Below, piece by piece: positions 32,324-42,520 of a stretch of DNA of 64,000 nt. The first letter of the stretch is position 1. Each line of letters begins with the position of its first letter. The position numbers and the translations under genes were made by a program. The notes beneath the pieces were generated by a model. The model was given only the letters and a program-made list of their open reading frames with translations, searched no databases and was not told the origin of the DNA. The stretch covers positions 84,736 through 148,735 of the forward strand of contig CADCIO010000006.1 of assembly GCA_902801475.1 (NCBI GenBank), in the 5' to 3' direction. This stretch comes from an uncultured Bacteroidales bacterium. Its GTDB lineage: Bacteria; Bacteroidota; Bacteroidia; Bacteroidales; Bacteroidaceae.

Positions 32324-35300
32324 ATGTATAATAACAATCGTTTTTTATTTATTACCGTATTAACTATTTTATTATCAATGGGAATACTGAGTGTTTTTGG
32401 TCAAGGTTTTGATTTCGCCTCTAAGGTGAAGTCGTCGATTGCTAATGTGCAGAAGGAAGCAGATAAAGATCCTGATACCTTTAAGGAGAACATTGCCAAG
32501 CTGGAAAAGGAGTGGAATGGTAGGAAGGATCCTGTGGAACAGAGTGTGGCGCATGCGATGTTGGGTTCTGCCTACAGAGAAATGAAGTGGACACACATTA
32601 CTGATTTTGATGAGGAGACACGTGGAGACTACGATACAAAGCGTGACAATCACTTTGCTCATGTGCTGGACAATATGGAGGCATTGGCAAACGCGAAAGC
32701 AAGTGCCTATTCTGTGTTGATGGAATCGAAAGGAAAAGATAGTGATTTGTTCGGCAATGATATGTTGTCGGTGATGATTGATTTCATCGAAGAGAATGCC
32801 ACATTGAAGAGAGAAGAGAAAGCCGAGATGTATGAAAAGGCTTTCAACATCTATCGCAAGCGTGGCAACCTAAATGGTTATGGTATGATGAAACGTAAGT
32901 GGCTGCAAGAAAAACGTGAAGTGGAAAGCCAATACGGAAGCATTACATATGACCAGCATAAGGATAGCCTATACCAATTGCTGCAAGAACTGAAGAAGGA
33001 AGAGGTGGGTGCTGACTTGGCGTTGGAATATTGGCGGTCGTTTCTATGGGGAGATGATGGCATTTTATTCTTGAAATGGGCTGTGGACAATATTGGAAGT
33101 TCGCGACGGAAGAGTGAACTGAAGAAGGATTTGGAGGATATCCTTCAGCCTAAGGTGTTCATGTCGCAGGTGGATAATCCCCTAGCTAATCGCTCCTTCT
33201 CGACAAGATTGAAGTTCTGGAACTGCGAACGTGTTACGATGACCGTTCGCCAATATGCGGGAAGAACGCAGACAAAGGATGGTGTTTCTGAATTGAAGCT
33301 GACAGGTGATGTGGTGGAACGGCGAGAAGTCGTGCTGGCGATGGATTCGACGAACACGGCAAGAAAGGCTAAGGGCTTACCTGTGGAGGGTTATGCGGGA
33401 ACCAGCATGACATTGGCTCCTGGTCATTATGTGTTTGTGGCAGAGGGTGTAGGTTCTACAAGTGTACAGGAATTTCGGGTTAGCACCATCCGCATCATTC
33501 GCGCAGACAAGAACAAACGGACCTATCAGTTGTATATAGTGGACAACGAAACGGGTCGCCCATTGTCAGGTGTGAAGGTGCAGTGGAGAGAGAAGCTGCC
33601 TGACTATGAGAAGCGGACAGAGGGGTGGGAAGACCGTGACATCGATGGTGAGATGGTGACAGGTAAGGATGGTCTTGTAGAATTAGATAAGGAGTACTAT
33701 GTACGTGCCATCAGAACGAAGGAGGACTGCACGACTTGGGACCGTCGGTATTATCATCATTGGGATGGCGCCCGTGGACATGAGGAACGTGTGACCTATA
33801 ACATCATGACGGATCGGAGTATCTATCGTCCAGGACAGAAAGTACAAGCCTCCATGTTGGTCTATCGTCAGTGGGGCGATGATGTGAAGGTCGTTCCCAA
33901 CCAAAAGGTGACCCTGACGGTGGAAGATGCTAAATGGAAGAAGTTGAAGACGATGAATTTGGTGTCGAATGAGTATGGTACAGCATCGTTCGAGATTGAA
34001 CTTCCGGATGATTGTGAGGTGGGAACCTTACATTTGTCGCTGAAAGGCAGTGGAGACCAAAGCTATTCCACGACGGTGAGGGTGGAAGAGTACAAACGTC
34101 CTACATACGAAGTAACGTTCGGAGGCAATCGGACAGGACATTTTGGTGAGGTGCTGGAGGCGGAAGGTACAGCCATGATGTTTGCTGGTGTTCCTGTGCA
34201 GGGAGCGCAAGTACATTATACAGTGGAATATGCCTCTGTGGATTTCAAGAGATGGTGGTTCGAGACGCATTGGAATCATCTGTCAGAGGGAGACTTGACG
34301 ACTGATGATGAAGGACATTTCCGTGTACCTGTCACCCTGACCGATGAACATCTGACTTCCCGACGTGACGTGATGCGTTTCCGTATCAAGGCTACAGTGA
34401 CCGACGTGGCTGGTGAAAGTCACGATGCCGAATGGACGGTCAATGCCAGCAATCGTGAGTTTGCCTTGGATTTGAAGGTGAAAGAGGTGGTGGACTTGGG
34501 CATGGATGCCTCCTTCAAGGTGGATGCCTTTGACCTGAATCGTGAAAAGGTGACGGTGAAGGGTAAATATGCTATTGAGTATGACGATCGTAAGACGGTG
34601 CTGGAGGGTGACTTCACCTCGGGCGACTCCATTCTGTTGCCGAAGAACTTGAAGTTGGGGGCTCGTTATACGTTGAAAGTGACGGCATATGAAACAACAG
34701 GGTTGAAAATAGAAGAAGTGGAGTTCTTCACGCCTTATAATTCAACTTTGCCTGTTACGGAAATCGCTCGTTGGGGATTGAATGAGAAGGTGCGTCCTGC
34801 TGATGATGTGAAGGAACAGGACTTCATCTATACGAATGACAATGTCTTCAAAGAGGGTGGAGCAGTTGATCTTTACTTCACCACGGAGGAGACGGATGCT
34901 TATGTCATCTACAATGTGTATAATGTGGATGGCTTGCTGGATCATCAAGTTGGTGTGACGGACGGAACGATGAAGCATCTGCGTTTGCCATATCGAAAAG
35001 AATGGGGCGAGGGTATTGAGGTGGTTATCCTCTATGTGCGTAATGGTAAATTTGTTCACCTGATGCAACGGTTTGAATTGGAACGTCCAGAGAAACGACT
35101 GAATTTGGAATGGGCGACCTTCCGTGACAAGTTGCAGCCTGGCCAGCAGGAACAATGGACATTGACCGTTACCGACAAAAATGGTAAAAGTGTGAGTGGA
35201 GCAGAGATGGTGGCTGTGTTGTATGATGCATCTTTGGATCGCATTTATTCGCACTCTTGGTACTTCGGACTGGGTTTTGGACGTGATGTCCCCACTGCCA

Positions 35301-37801
35301 TTCCGAGTTGCACAAACCGATGGCTTTTCCCGACGTTCAGTCTGTCTGGGAAATCTTCTCGTGAACATTCCTACTCACGTACTTATAATATATTGAGTAG
35401 TTATGAACATGACCGCTACCTACATAAAGGGATGAGGATGAGAGGAATGGCGCTGGAGAGCCGAGCCATGATGGTTGCCGATGATGGTGCTGCCATGGTG
35501 GACGAGGAAAACGTGGCTATCTCTGGACCTGTATTGACAGCCAAGATGAATGCACCGAGTTTGACGGAAGAGGTAGCGGTGCCTGAGGAAAACTTTGATG
35601 CAGCCACCATCCGTGAGAATTTTGCGGAGACTGCTTTCTTCTTGCCCCATCTCGTGTCTGACAAGAAAGGTAACGTGAACATCCAGTTCACTTTGCCGGA
35701 GTCGTTAACGGAATGGAAGTTCATGGGCTTTGCTCATACGAAGGAAGTTGATTACGGCATCCTCCGTGCGACAGCTGTGGCACGAAAAGACTTCATGCTG
35801 CGTCCTAACATGCCGCGTTTTGTGCGTTGGGGTGACAATGCAGTGGTGGCATCATCTATCATCAACCAGAGCGAAAAAGCACTGAATGGTGCCGTGAGAA
35901 TGCGCCTGATAGACCCTAAGACAGAGGAAGTGGTGCTGACCATGGAGAAAGCTTTTACGGTGGAAGCCGGTAAAACTGTAGGGGTGGATTTCGGTTTTGA
36001 TGTAAAGGAAGAGTGGACAGACCTCGAATGCGAAATCATTGCCATGTCGGGCAATGTGAGCGATGGTGAGAAGAATCATCTGCCTGTGCTCTCCACGAAG
36101 AAGGAAATGGTGGAGGCTGTGCCTTATTACCTCATTGGCAATGCCGATGGTGCAGAGGTGTCGAAGATGATGGATTTGTCGAAACTCTACAACGAGAACT
36201 CAGCCACAGCCACCAACCGTGTGCTGAAGGTGGAATACACCGACAACCCAGCATGGATGTGCATTGAGGCGTTGCGCAGCGTGAAGAATCCTCCGGTGGA
36301 TGATGCCATCGACTTCTCCACATCCCTTTATGCCAACACACGTCTGGTGGAACTGATGCAGACCTTCCCAGTGTTGGAGAAGCAAGAGAGCAGTGCCGAC
36401 TTGAAGAAGCGCACCGAACAGGCAGAGACAAAGTTGGCTGGCTTGCAGAATCCTGATGGTGGTTGGAGTTGGTTCAAGGGCATGCAGAGCAGTTTCTACA
36501 CCACCTTGGCGGTGTGTGGGCAACTGGCACGAATCCCGAATCCGAACGCACAAGTTCAGAAGATGCTGGCAAACGGTATGAAATACCTCGACAAGCACGA
36601 ATGGGATTCCTACTCCTATGCCAAGAAAAAGAAGTACAAGATATGGCCATCCGACAGCGACATCCGCTATCTCTATGTGTCAGCACAGATGCCTGACCGA
36701 GAGGTGTCGGGCGACATCAAGAAGATGCGTGAGGACTACCTGACCAAGTTGGAGAAGTCACCCCGTGACCTGACCATCTTTGGTGTGGCAAACACCGCTT
36801 ACACGCTCCGTGCATTCGGACATACCAAGACTGCAGACAAGTTCGTCGATTTCCTCAAGGACTACACCGTAGAGAAGCCCGGACAGGGACGCTTCTACGC
36901 TACCGATGCTGCCTACTACTCATGGATGGACTACCGCATTCCTACCCAGGTGGCAGCCATGAAGGCCATCTATCAGAAGGACAAGAAAGACCCAATCCTC
37001 AACGATATGCAACTCTGGCTCATCTCGCAGAAGCAGGTGCAGAAATGGGACAACCCGATGAACACCATCGACGTGGCTGACTTCCTCCTGCAAGTGTCGC
37101 CAATGGAGACTTTCCACGAGAACAAGAAGCCTGTCATCATCGTGGATGGCACGCAGATCAAGGACATGGACTATGGCACCATCAACACCGAACGTGATGA
37201 ACTGGAGGAACGTGAAGCCAACCTCATCCTCGAAGGCAATGTGCTGGCAGACGTGCCTGAGGAGGTGCTGAAGGATGGTGTACAGCAACTCGAAGTGAAG
37301 AAGCAGACACCAAGCGTTTCTTGGGGTGCTGCCTACGCCACCTTCCTCGAAGATGTGGGCAATCTGAAACTCTATGCGACGAATGAGCTGAAAATCCAGC
37401 GTAAACTCTATGTGCAGAGCGCAGGCAGCACCAAGTGGGAGGACTTCGACCCTAACCAACCACTGAAGGTTGGGGATAAGGTGAGAATTCGTCATATCAT
37501 CACAGCTGATCGCGACATGGATTTCGTGCGTGTGTCTGCACAACAGCCTGCTTGCCTTGAGCCGCTAAGACATCTCTCTGGTTATCAGAATATGGGTGGA
37601 AGAGGTTGCTATCTCTCCATTCATGACTCACACTTTGATTTGTTCTTTGATTGGTTCACTCGTGGTACCTCCACTGTCGATATGGACTATTCCATTGTTC
37701 GTGCTGGTTCTTATCAAGTGGGTGTGTCCACCGTTGAATGTGTCTATGCCAAGCAGTTTGGCGGACATACGGAGGGCATGAAGGTCAATGTGAAGAAATA
37801 G
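32324..37801 (+). CDS. Alpha-2-macroglobulin family secreted protein
   Basis: This large exported protein of 1825 residues has an N-terminal signal (YNNNRFLFITVLTILL...VFGQ). It shows macroglobulin-type beta domains with the MG2 hallmark DRSIYRPGQKVQASMLVYRQ near residue 500, the A2M family block (ESLTEWKFMGFAHTKE, then RFVRWGD) near 1125-1170, and an alpha-alpha toroid domain with NPDGGWSWFKGMQSS near 1375. Bacterial relatives are thought to trap or inhibit proteases in the envelope. No CxEQ thioester is visible; the corresponding position reads NPAWMCIEAL, so covalent trapping is unlikely. ATG 32324 is used rather than 32258 because the promoter overlaps the latter. The gene stands alone between the glycan locus and the convergent HD gene. 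Confidence 0.9.
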   Translation: MYNNNRFLFITVLTILLSMGILSVFGQGFDFASKVKSSIANVQKEADKDPDTFKENIAKLEKEWNGRKDPVEQSVAHAMLGSAYREMKWTHITDFDEETRGDYDTKRDNHFAHVLDNMEALANAKASAYSVLMESKGKDSDLFGNDMLSVMIDFIEENATLKREEKAEMYEKAFNIYRKRGNLNGYGMMKRKWLQEKREVESQYGSITYDQHKDSLYQLLQELKKEEVGADLALEYWRSFLWGDDGILFLKWAVDNIGSSRRKSELKKDLEDILQPKVFMSQVDNPLANRSFSTRLKFWNCERVTMTVRQYAGRTQTKDGVSELKLTGDVVERREVVLAMDSTNTARKAKGLPVEGYAGTSMTLAPGHYVFVAEGVGSTSVQEFRVSTIRIIRADKNKRTYQLYIVDNETGRPLSGVKVQWREKLPDYEKRTEGWEDRDIDGEMVTGKDGLVELDKEYYVRAIRTKEDCTTWDRRYYHHWDGARGHEERVTYNIMTDRSIYRPGQKVQASMLVYRQWGDDVKVVPNQKVTLTVEDAKWKKLKTMNLVSNEYGTASFEIELPDDCEVGTLHLSLKGSGDQSYSTTVRVEEYKRPTYEVTFGGNRTGHFGEVLEAEGTAMMFAGVPVQGAQVHYTVEYASVDFKRWWFETHWNHLSEGDLTTDDEGHFRVPVTLTDEHLTSRRDVMRFRIKATVTDVAGESHDAEWTVNASNREFALDLKVKEVVDLGMDASFKVDAFDLNREKVTVKGKYAIEYDDRKTVLEGDFTSGDSILLPKNLKLGARYTLKVTAYETTGLKIEEVEFFTPYNSTLPVTEIARWGLNEKVRPADDVKEQDFIYTNDNVFKEGGAVDLYFTTEETDAYVIYNVYNVDGLLDHQVGVTDGTMKHLRLPYRKEWGEGIEVVILYVRNGKFVHLMQRFELERPEKRLNLEWATFRDKLQPGQQEQWTLTVTDKNGKSVSGAEMVAVLYDASLDRIYSHSWYFGLGFGRDVPTAIPSCTNRWLFPTFSLSGKSSREHSYSRTYNILSSYEHDRYLHKGMRMRGMALESRAMMVADDGAAMVDEENVAISGPVLTAKMNAPSLTEEVAVPEENFDAATIRENFAETAFFLPHLVSDKKGNVNIQFTLPESLTEWKFMGFAHTKEVDYGILRATAVARKDFMLRPNMPRFVRWGDNAVVASSIINQSEKALNGAVRMRLIDPKTEEVVLTMEKAFTVEAGKTVGVDFGFDVKEEWTDLECEIIAMSGNVSDGEKNHLPVLSTKKEMVEAVPYYLIGNADGAEVSKMMDLSKLYNENSATATNRVLKVEYTDNPAWMCIEALRSVKNPPVDDAIDFSTSLYANTRLVELMQTFPVLEKQESSADLKKRTEQAETKLAGLQNPDGGWSWFKGMQSSFYTTLAVCGQLARIPNPNAQVQKMLANGMKYLDKHEWDSYSYAKKKKYKIWPSDSDIRYLYVSAQMPDREVSGDIKKMREDYLTKLEKSPRDLTIFGVANTAYTLRAFGHTKTADKFVDFLKDYTVEKPGQGRFYATDAAYYSWMDYRIPTQVAAMKAIYQKDKKDPILNDMQLWLISQKQVQKWDNPMNTIDVADFLLQVSPMETFHENKKPVIIVDGTQIKDMDYGTINTERDELEEREANLILEGNVLADVPEEVLKDGVQQLEVKKQTPSVSWGAAYATFLEDVGNLKLYATNELKIQRKLYVQSAGSTKWEDFDPNQPLKVGDKVRIRHIITADRDMDFVRVSAQQPACLEPLRHLSGYQNMGGRGCYLSIHDSHFDLFFDWFTRGTSTVDMDYSIVRAGSYQVGVSTVECVYAKQFGGHTEGMKVNVKK

Positions 37802-37816
37802 GAATTGACCTACAAG

Positions 37817-39070
37817 TTACCTTTGGTAGCAGAAATAGTGCTTGCGCACTTTCTTGGAGGCAAGTGAAGGGCTGAGCATGTCGCTGGCTTCAGTCAGGTT
37901 GTGCGTGCTTCCGTCGTTGAAACGAATCTCAATTTGATCATCATCGAGGCTGTACATGTCTTTGCCCACCTCGATATTGGCAATGAGATAATTGGCATCA
38001 GCAAGAGAAATTCCATAACGTTGAGAAAGTTCTTGGAGTTTCTCTTGCTTGCGTTCGTCACTGACGGGTTGGTCACTGATCTCAATCTTGAAGATATTAC
38101 GATTGATAAAGTCGCGACTGAGCATGGAAAGGATTGGGTCGGGATGCTCACACCACACTTTCATGGCTGACCAGATGTCGTTATCGTCTAAGGTCAGATA
38201 ATGACGCAAGCAGTCTGGATTTTGGAAGAATGTCTTGCGGTCGATGTCATTGTAGAGGAAGAAGCGCAGGGCTGGGGACGCGAAAAGTTGAACGTTAAGT
38301 GTTGAGTGTTTAGCGTTTAGCGTTGAGAGTTCTTCGTGGGCGATTTGTTTGGCACGAAGGAGGGCGTTGATCATCACGTGCTCTGCTGCCACAGAGGTCT
38401 TGTGCAGATATACCTGCCAATACATTAACCGTCGGCTGACCAGATAGTTCTCGATGGAATAGATACCTTTCTTGTCCACCACAAGCTGATCGTCCACCAT
38501 ATCAAGCATGTCGATGATGCGTGAAGAACCGATATTGGCTTCGTTCACACCTGTGAAGAAGGCATCGCGCTTGAGGTAGTCGAGGCGATCCATGTCGAGC
38601 TGTGAGGAGATGAGTTGGTGGAGGAAACGCTTGGGGTACTCATCCTTGAATATCTTGATGGCGAGGGAAAGTTGTCCGCGAAATTCCTCGTTCATCTGTT
38701 CCATCACCATCAGAGAGATGTCTTCGTGACTCACTCCACTGATGAGTGTATGTTCCAGGACATGACTGAAAGGTCCATGTCCGATGTCATGCAAGAGAAT
38801 CGCAGCCTGTACTGCTTCTGCCTCACTGTCGAAAATGAAGTGCCCTTTCTGTTGGAGTGACTGAATGGCCTTGCCCATCAGATGAAAGGCACCTAACGAA
38901 TGTTGGAAACGCGTGTGCTGTGCCCCTGGATAGACAATGTTCGCTCCTCCCAACTGCTTGATGCGGCTGAGACGGTAGAAGGCGGGGTGGCGCACAATGT
39001 CGAGCATCAATCCGCGTGGCACGCGGATGAAGCCGAAAACAGGGTCATTGATGATTTTTGCGGTTTCCAT
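37817..39070 (-). CDS. HD-domain phosphohydrolase (dNTPase-like)
   Basis: This 417-residue protein has the HD-superfamily metal site: HTRFQHSLGAFHLM (first His, near residue 52), LLHDIGHGPFSHVLEH (His-Asp pair, near 92) and DMDRLDYLKRDAFFTG (distal Asp, near 163). The family includes dGTP triphosphohydrolase-like enzymes; the substrate here is unknown. Residues about 246-261 (LSTLNAKHSTLNVQL) are encoded by a heptad array at 38286-38331 and would form an inserted loop. It is the last gene of the minus-strand group that begins with purM, though the long palindromic element upstream may separate it. It converges with the alpha-2-macroglobulin gene with 15 bases between. Confidence 0.9.
   Translation of the reverse strand: METAKIINDPVFGFIRVPRGLMLDIVRHPAFYRLSRIKQLGGANIVYPGAQHTRFQHSLGAFHLMGKAIQSLQQKGHFIFDSEAEAVQAAILLHDIGHGPFSHVLEHTLISGVSHEDISLMVMEQMNEEFRGQLSLAIKIFKDEYPKRFLHQLISSQLDMDRLDYLKRDAFFTGVNEANIGSSRIIDMLDMVDDQLVVDKKGIYSIENYLVSRRLMYWQVYLHKTSVAAEHVMINALLRAKQIAHEELSTLNAKHSTLNVQLFASPALRFFLYNDIDRKTFFQNPDCLRHYLTLDDNDIWSAMKVWCEHPDPILSMLSRDFINRNIFKIEISDQPVSDERKQEKLQELSQRYGISLADANYLIANIEVGKDMYSLDDDQIEIRFNDGSTHNLTEASDMLSPSLASKKVRKHYFCYQR
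38286..38331 (-). repeat. In-frame heptad array within the HD gene
   Basis: Six degenerate 7-mers of the CTAAACG/CTCAACG type (read on the minus strand) insert about 15 residues in the HD hydrolase. Confidence 0.82.
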
Positions 39071-39101
39071 ACACAGCGATTTTTACGACAAATGTTTTTA
39101 G

Positions 39102-39243
39102 AACAACGAATGAAACGAATTGAACGAATTTTTTTGATACTAATGCTGCAAGCAGCAGCGAATGAAAACGAATGACATTAGTTTCTATTCGTTGCCGCTT
39201 GCGGCATTGAAGTATATTCGTTTAATTCGATAAATTCGTTGTT
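39102..39243. repeat. 142-base near-palindromic element
   Basis: The arms 39102-39164 and 39187-39243 are imperfect inverted repeats of nearly 60 bases, with a loop of about 22 bases. Each arm has an outer part with spaced CGAAT units (AACAACGAAT, CGAATT, AACGAAT) and an inner part with GCAAGC framed by ATGC and CGAAT (ATGCTGCAAGC on the left, ATGCCGCAAGC in the complement of the right). It fills the 182-base space between pyrF and the HD gene. It could be a miniature mobile or REP-like element or act as a large RNA hairpin. Confidence 0.82.
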
Positions 39244-39252
39244 TTATTCATG

Positions 39253-40065
39253 TTAGAGTAAAGCTGCCATTTGTTCTGCCACCTTTTTCGCTTCCTCGCC
39301 TGCCACCTCTGCAAACTTTTCGGTTTTGTCAGCATAGATGATGGCGCGTGAGGAGTTGACGATGAGGCCACAATCCTTGGTCATACCATACTTGCACACT
39401 TCTTCAAGACTGCCACCCTGTGCACCGATGCCAGGCACAAGCAGGAAGTGATTGGGAACCACTTTGCGGATGTCTTCAAACATCTGACCTTGCGTAGCAC
39501 CGACCACGTACATCATGTTGTCTGCAGTGCCCCATTCCTGACTTTTCCTCAACACTTTTTCAAACAAGCGTTCACCTTCTGTGTCGGTGGTCAGCTGGAA
39601 ATCGTGGCTTCCCTTGTTGGATGTCAATGCCAAAAGGATGACCCACTTGCCGTCGTATTGAAGGAAGGGGGTCACGCTGTCCTCTCCCATATATGGAGCC
39701 ACCGTCAATGCGTCGATGTTCATCTCTTCAAAGAAAGTACGTGCATACATTGCACTGGTATTGCCGATATCACCACGTTTTGCATCTGCGATGATAAAGT
39801 GCTGGGGGTAGTTCTCGTTGAGATACTGGATGGTCTTTTCGAACGAGATCCATCCCTTTACACCCATACTCTCATAGAAAGCGAGGTTGGGTTTATATGC
39901 CACACAGTAGGGTGCGGTCGCATCGATAATCGCCTTGTTGAAAGCGAAGATGGGATCCTCCTCTTTCAGCAAGTGCTCTGGAATTTTCTTGATGTCGGTG
40001 TCGAGACCTACGCACAGGAAGGTCTTCTTGGTGAAAATTTGTTCAATGAGTTCTTTACGTGTCAT
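39253..40065 (-). CDS. pyrF: Orotidine-5'-phosphate decarboxylase
   Basis: This enzyme catalyses the last step of UMP synthesis, decarboxylating OMP to UMP in the cytoplasm. The 270-residue length is that of the long type-2 family. [12 protein letters not shown] lies near residue 17, the catalytic Lys-Asp cluster is [15 protein letters not shown] near residue 92, and phosphate binding is in VPGIGAQGG near 211 and [10 protein letters not shown] near 235. It follows prfA on the minus strand with a 50-base heptad-containing spacer, probably co-transcribed from the purM promoter. Confidence 0.96.
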   Translation of the reverse strand: MTRKELIEQIFTKKTFLCVGLDTDIKKIPEHLLKEEDPIFAFNKAIIDATAPYCVAYKPNLAFYESMGVKGWISFEKTIQYLNENYPQHFIIADAKRGDIGNTSAMYARTFFEEMNIDALTVAPYMGEDSVTPFLQYDGKWVILLALTSNKGSHDFQLTTDTEGERLFEKVLRKSQEWGTADNMMYVVGATQGQMFEDIRKVVPNHFLLVPGIGAQGGSLEEVCKYGMTKDCGLIVNSSRAIIYADKTEKFAEVAGEEAKKVAEQMAALL

Positions 40066-40082
40066 ATTGTAATGTATTTCTA

Positions 40083-40117
40083 ATTGTCAACTCTCAACTC
40101 TCAACTTTCAACTCTCT
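40083..40117 (-). repeat. TCAACTC heptads between pyrF and prfA
   Basis: Five 7-mers of the TCAACTC/TCAACTT type (read on the plus strand) fill the spacer and reach the prfA stop codon. Confidence 0.85.
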
Positions 40118-41216
40118 AAAGTTCTGCTTCTTTCAATCTCTCTGCATTCTCTGCCACAATCAAATGGTCAATGCAATCTTGGATGTCGCCATCCATGAAA
40201 GCGCTGAGGTTGTAGATGGTGTAATTGATGCGGTGATCGGTGATGCGCCCTTGAGGGTAGTTGTAGGTGCGAATCTTGGCAGAGCGGTCACCTGTAGAGA
40301 CGAGGGTCTTGCGACGTGAGGCAATGTCATCGATATACTTCTGGTGTTCACGGTCGTAGATGTAGGTACGCAAACGAGCCAAAGCACGTTCCTTATTCTT
40401 GGGTTGGTCACGTGTTTCCGTACATTCCACGAGAATCTCCTCTTTCTCGCCCGTATTGGGGTTCGTCCACATGTAGCGGGCACGTACACCCGATTCCACT
40501 TTGTTCACGTTCTGTCCACCAGCACCTGAACTGCGGAAGGTGTCCCACTTGATTTCTCCTTCATTGATTTGAACATCAAAAGCCTCGGCTTCTGGCAACA
40601 CGGCAACGGTGGCAGCAGAGGTGTGTACACGCCCTTGAGTCTCTGTGACAGGCACACGTTGTACGCGATGCACGCCTGACTCATATTTCATGGTACCATA
40701 CACGTTCTCGCCCGTAACATTGGCGATGATCTCTTTGTAACCACCCACAGCGCCTTCTGAGAACGAGGAGATGGTCAAATGCCAGCCCTTGATTTCGCAG
40801 TATTTAGAGTACATGCGGAAAAGGTCGCCAGCAAAGAGGGCAGCCTCGTCACCACCTGTACCACCACGAATTTCGAGTGTCACATTTTTGCTGTCTTCAG
40901 GATCGGCAGGGATGAGCAGGAGCTTGATTTCCTCTTCCAATTCGGGGATACGCTTCTCGTTCACGGCAATCTCCTCGCGTGCCATCTCTTTCATCTCTGG
41001 GTCATCCTCCATCGTAAGCATCTCCTTTGCCTCTTCCAATCCCTTGACGGCATTGATGTATTCCTTGCGGGCACGCATGATGTCCTCAAGGTTCTTGTAT
41101 TCCTTGGTCAGTTGCACATAACGCTTCTGGTCGGCAATGACTTTGGGGTCAGTGATGAGGGTCGATACCTCCTCAAATCGAGGCACCAACCCTTCCAATT
41201 TTTCCAGTATTTCCAT
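40116..41216 (-). CDS. prfA: Peptide chain release factor 1
   Basis: This 366-residue class I release factor has the peptidyl-tRNA hydrolysis motif GGQ in FRSSGAGGQNVNKVESGVR near residue 230. The stop-codon recognition element is PVT in RVPVTETQGRVHTSA near 186, which identifies RF1 (UAA/UAG) rather than RF2. N-terminal helices and the C-terminal RITDHRIN block are present. Its start overlaps the purM stop by one base, giving a coupled purM-prfA pair. Confidence 0.97.
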   Translation of the reverse strand: MEILEKLEGLVPRFEEVSTLITDPKVIADQKRYVQLTKEYKNLEDIMRARKEYINAVKGLEEAKEMLTMEDDPEMKEMAREEIAVNEKRIPELEEEIKLLLIPADPEDSKNVTLEIRGGTGGDEAALFAGDLFRMYSKYCEIKGWHLTISSFSEGAVGGYKEIIANVTGENVYGTMKYESGVHRVQRVPVTETQGRVHTSAATVAVLPEAEAFDVQINEGEIKWDTFRSSGAGGQNVNKVESGVRARYMWTNPNTGEKEEILVECTETRDQPKNKERALARLRTYIYDREHQKYIDDIASRRKTLVSTGDRSAKIRTYNYPQGRITDHRINYTIYNLSAFMDGDIQDCIDHLIVAENAERLKEAEL

Positions 41217-42391
41217 TAGTAATTAAACTCTCCGAATTCAGATTTGATAGTGAGTGACTTCTTGCCTTCTTCAATGTGTCCAACAATCTGAGCATCAATG
41301 TTAAACGATTGGCTAATGGCAATGACTTTCTCCGCATTTTCAGGTGAGAGATAGACTTCAAGACGGTGTCCCATATTGAAGACTTTGTACATCTCTGCCC
41401 AATCCGTGCCAGACTCTTTGGCGATTGCCTTGAAGAGTGGGGGAACGGGGAACATGTTGTCCTTGATGACACGGCAGTTGTCACCTACAAAATGCAATAC
41501 CTTTGTTTGGGCACCGCCTGTGCAATGCACCATACCATGAATGTCTGCACGCATCTCGTCAAGCAATTTCTTCACGACTGGTGCATAAGTACGAGTGGGG
41601 GAAAGAACCAGTTTCCCAGCATTGATGGGCGCACCCTCTACTGGGTCGGTCAACTTGTATGATCCTGAGTAAACCAACTCGTCTGGCACAGCCTTATCGA
41701 AGGATTCTGGGTATTTCTCTGCAAGGTACTTCGCAAACACATCATGACGGGCAGAAGTGAGTCCGTTACTACCCATACCACCATTGTACTCTTTCTCGTA
41801 AGTGGCTTGTCCACAAGAAGAAAGACCCACAATCACGTCACCAGGACGGATGTTGGCGTTGTTGATGACATCGCTGCGCTTCATACGACAAGTGACAGTG
41901 CTGTCAACGATGATGGTGCGTATGAGATCGCCTACATCGGCGGTCTCACCGCCAGTGGCATAGATGCCGATGCCCATCTTACGCATCTCTGCAAGCAGTT
42001 CATCCGTACCATTGATGATGGCTGAGATGACCTCACCAGGAATCAACATCTTGTTACGTCCAATAGTACTGGAAACGAGGATGTTATCCACTGCACCCAC
42101 GCATAGCAGGTCATCGGTGTTCATGATGAGTGCATCCTGTGCAATGCCTTTCCAGACGCTGAGATCGCCTGTCTCCTTCCAATACATATAGGCAAGGCTT
42201 GACTTGGTGCCAGCGCCATCTGCGTGCATGATATTGCAGTACTCAGGGTCTCCTCCCAGAATGTCTGGGATGATTTTACAGAATGCCTGTGGGAAAATTC
42301 CTTTGTCAATATTTTTGATGGCATTATGCACATCCTCTTTCGCAGCGCTTACACCACGCATCATGTATCTCTGCTTGTTGTCAATCGTCAT
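41216..42391 (-). CDS. purM: Phosphoribosylformylglycinamidine cyclo-ligase (AIR synthetase)
   Basis: This enzyme catalyses ATP-dependent ring closure of FGAM to AIR in purine synthesis. The 391-residue protein has the PurM-family ATP site block HADGAGTKSSLAY near residue 55, IYATGGETADVGDLI near 142, PGDVIVGLSSCGQ near 180, and a C-terminal domain with FNMGHRLEVYLSPE. It is longer than the roughly 345 residues of the enterobacterial enzyme, as in the Bacteroidota form I remember. It is the first gene of the minus-strand group, with a promoter at 42432. Confidence 0.93.
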   Translation of the reverse strand: MTIDNKQRYMMRGVSAAKEDVHNAIKNIDKGIFPQAFCKIIPDILGGDPEYCNIMHADGAGTKSSLAYMYWKETGDLSVWKGIAQDALIMNTDDLLCVGAVDNILVSSTIGRNKMLIPGEVISAIINGTDELLAEMRKMGIGIYATGGETADVGDLIRTIIVDSTVTCRMKRSDVINNANIRPGDVIVGLSSCGQATYEKEYNGGMGSNGLTSARHDVFAKYLAEKYPESFDKAVPDELVYSGSYKLTDPVEGAPINAGKLVLSPTRTYAPVVKKLLDEMRADIHGMVHCTGGAQTKVLHFVGDNCRVIKDNMFPVPPLFKAIAKESGTDWAEMYKVFNMGHRLEVYLSPENAEKVIAISQSFNIDAQIVGHIEEGKKSLTIKSEFGEFNY

Positions 42392-42431
42392 TTTTGTATT
42401 CTATTTTTATCTATTTGTAGGTTTTATGCTG

Positions 42432-42439
42432 CAAAGGTA
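42432..42439 (-). promoter_or_regulatory. -7 element of the purM promoter
   Basis: On the minus strand this reads TACCTTTG, an exact TAnnTTTG match, 40 bases before the purM start. The -33 element is not obvious. Confidence 0.6.
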
Positions 42440-42457
42440 GTGAAAAAATGGGAGAAA

Positions 42458-42490
42458 TTGCCGCTATGTCGAAAATCTTTCCTAAATTTG
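42458..42490 (+). promoter_or_regulatory. Promoter of the lpxD operon
   Basis: TTG at 42458-42460 and TAAATTTG at 42483-42490, 22 bases apart, fit the Bacteroidota consensus loosely. It lies 31 bases before the lpxD ATG and back-to-back with the purM promoter. Confidence 0.6.
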
Positions 42491-42520
42491 CAAACATATT
42501 AAGTACTAAAAGAACAATAA

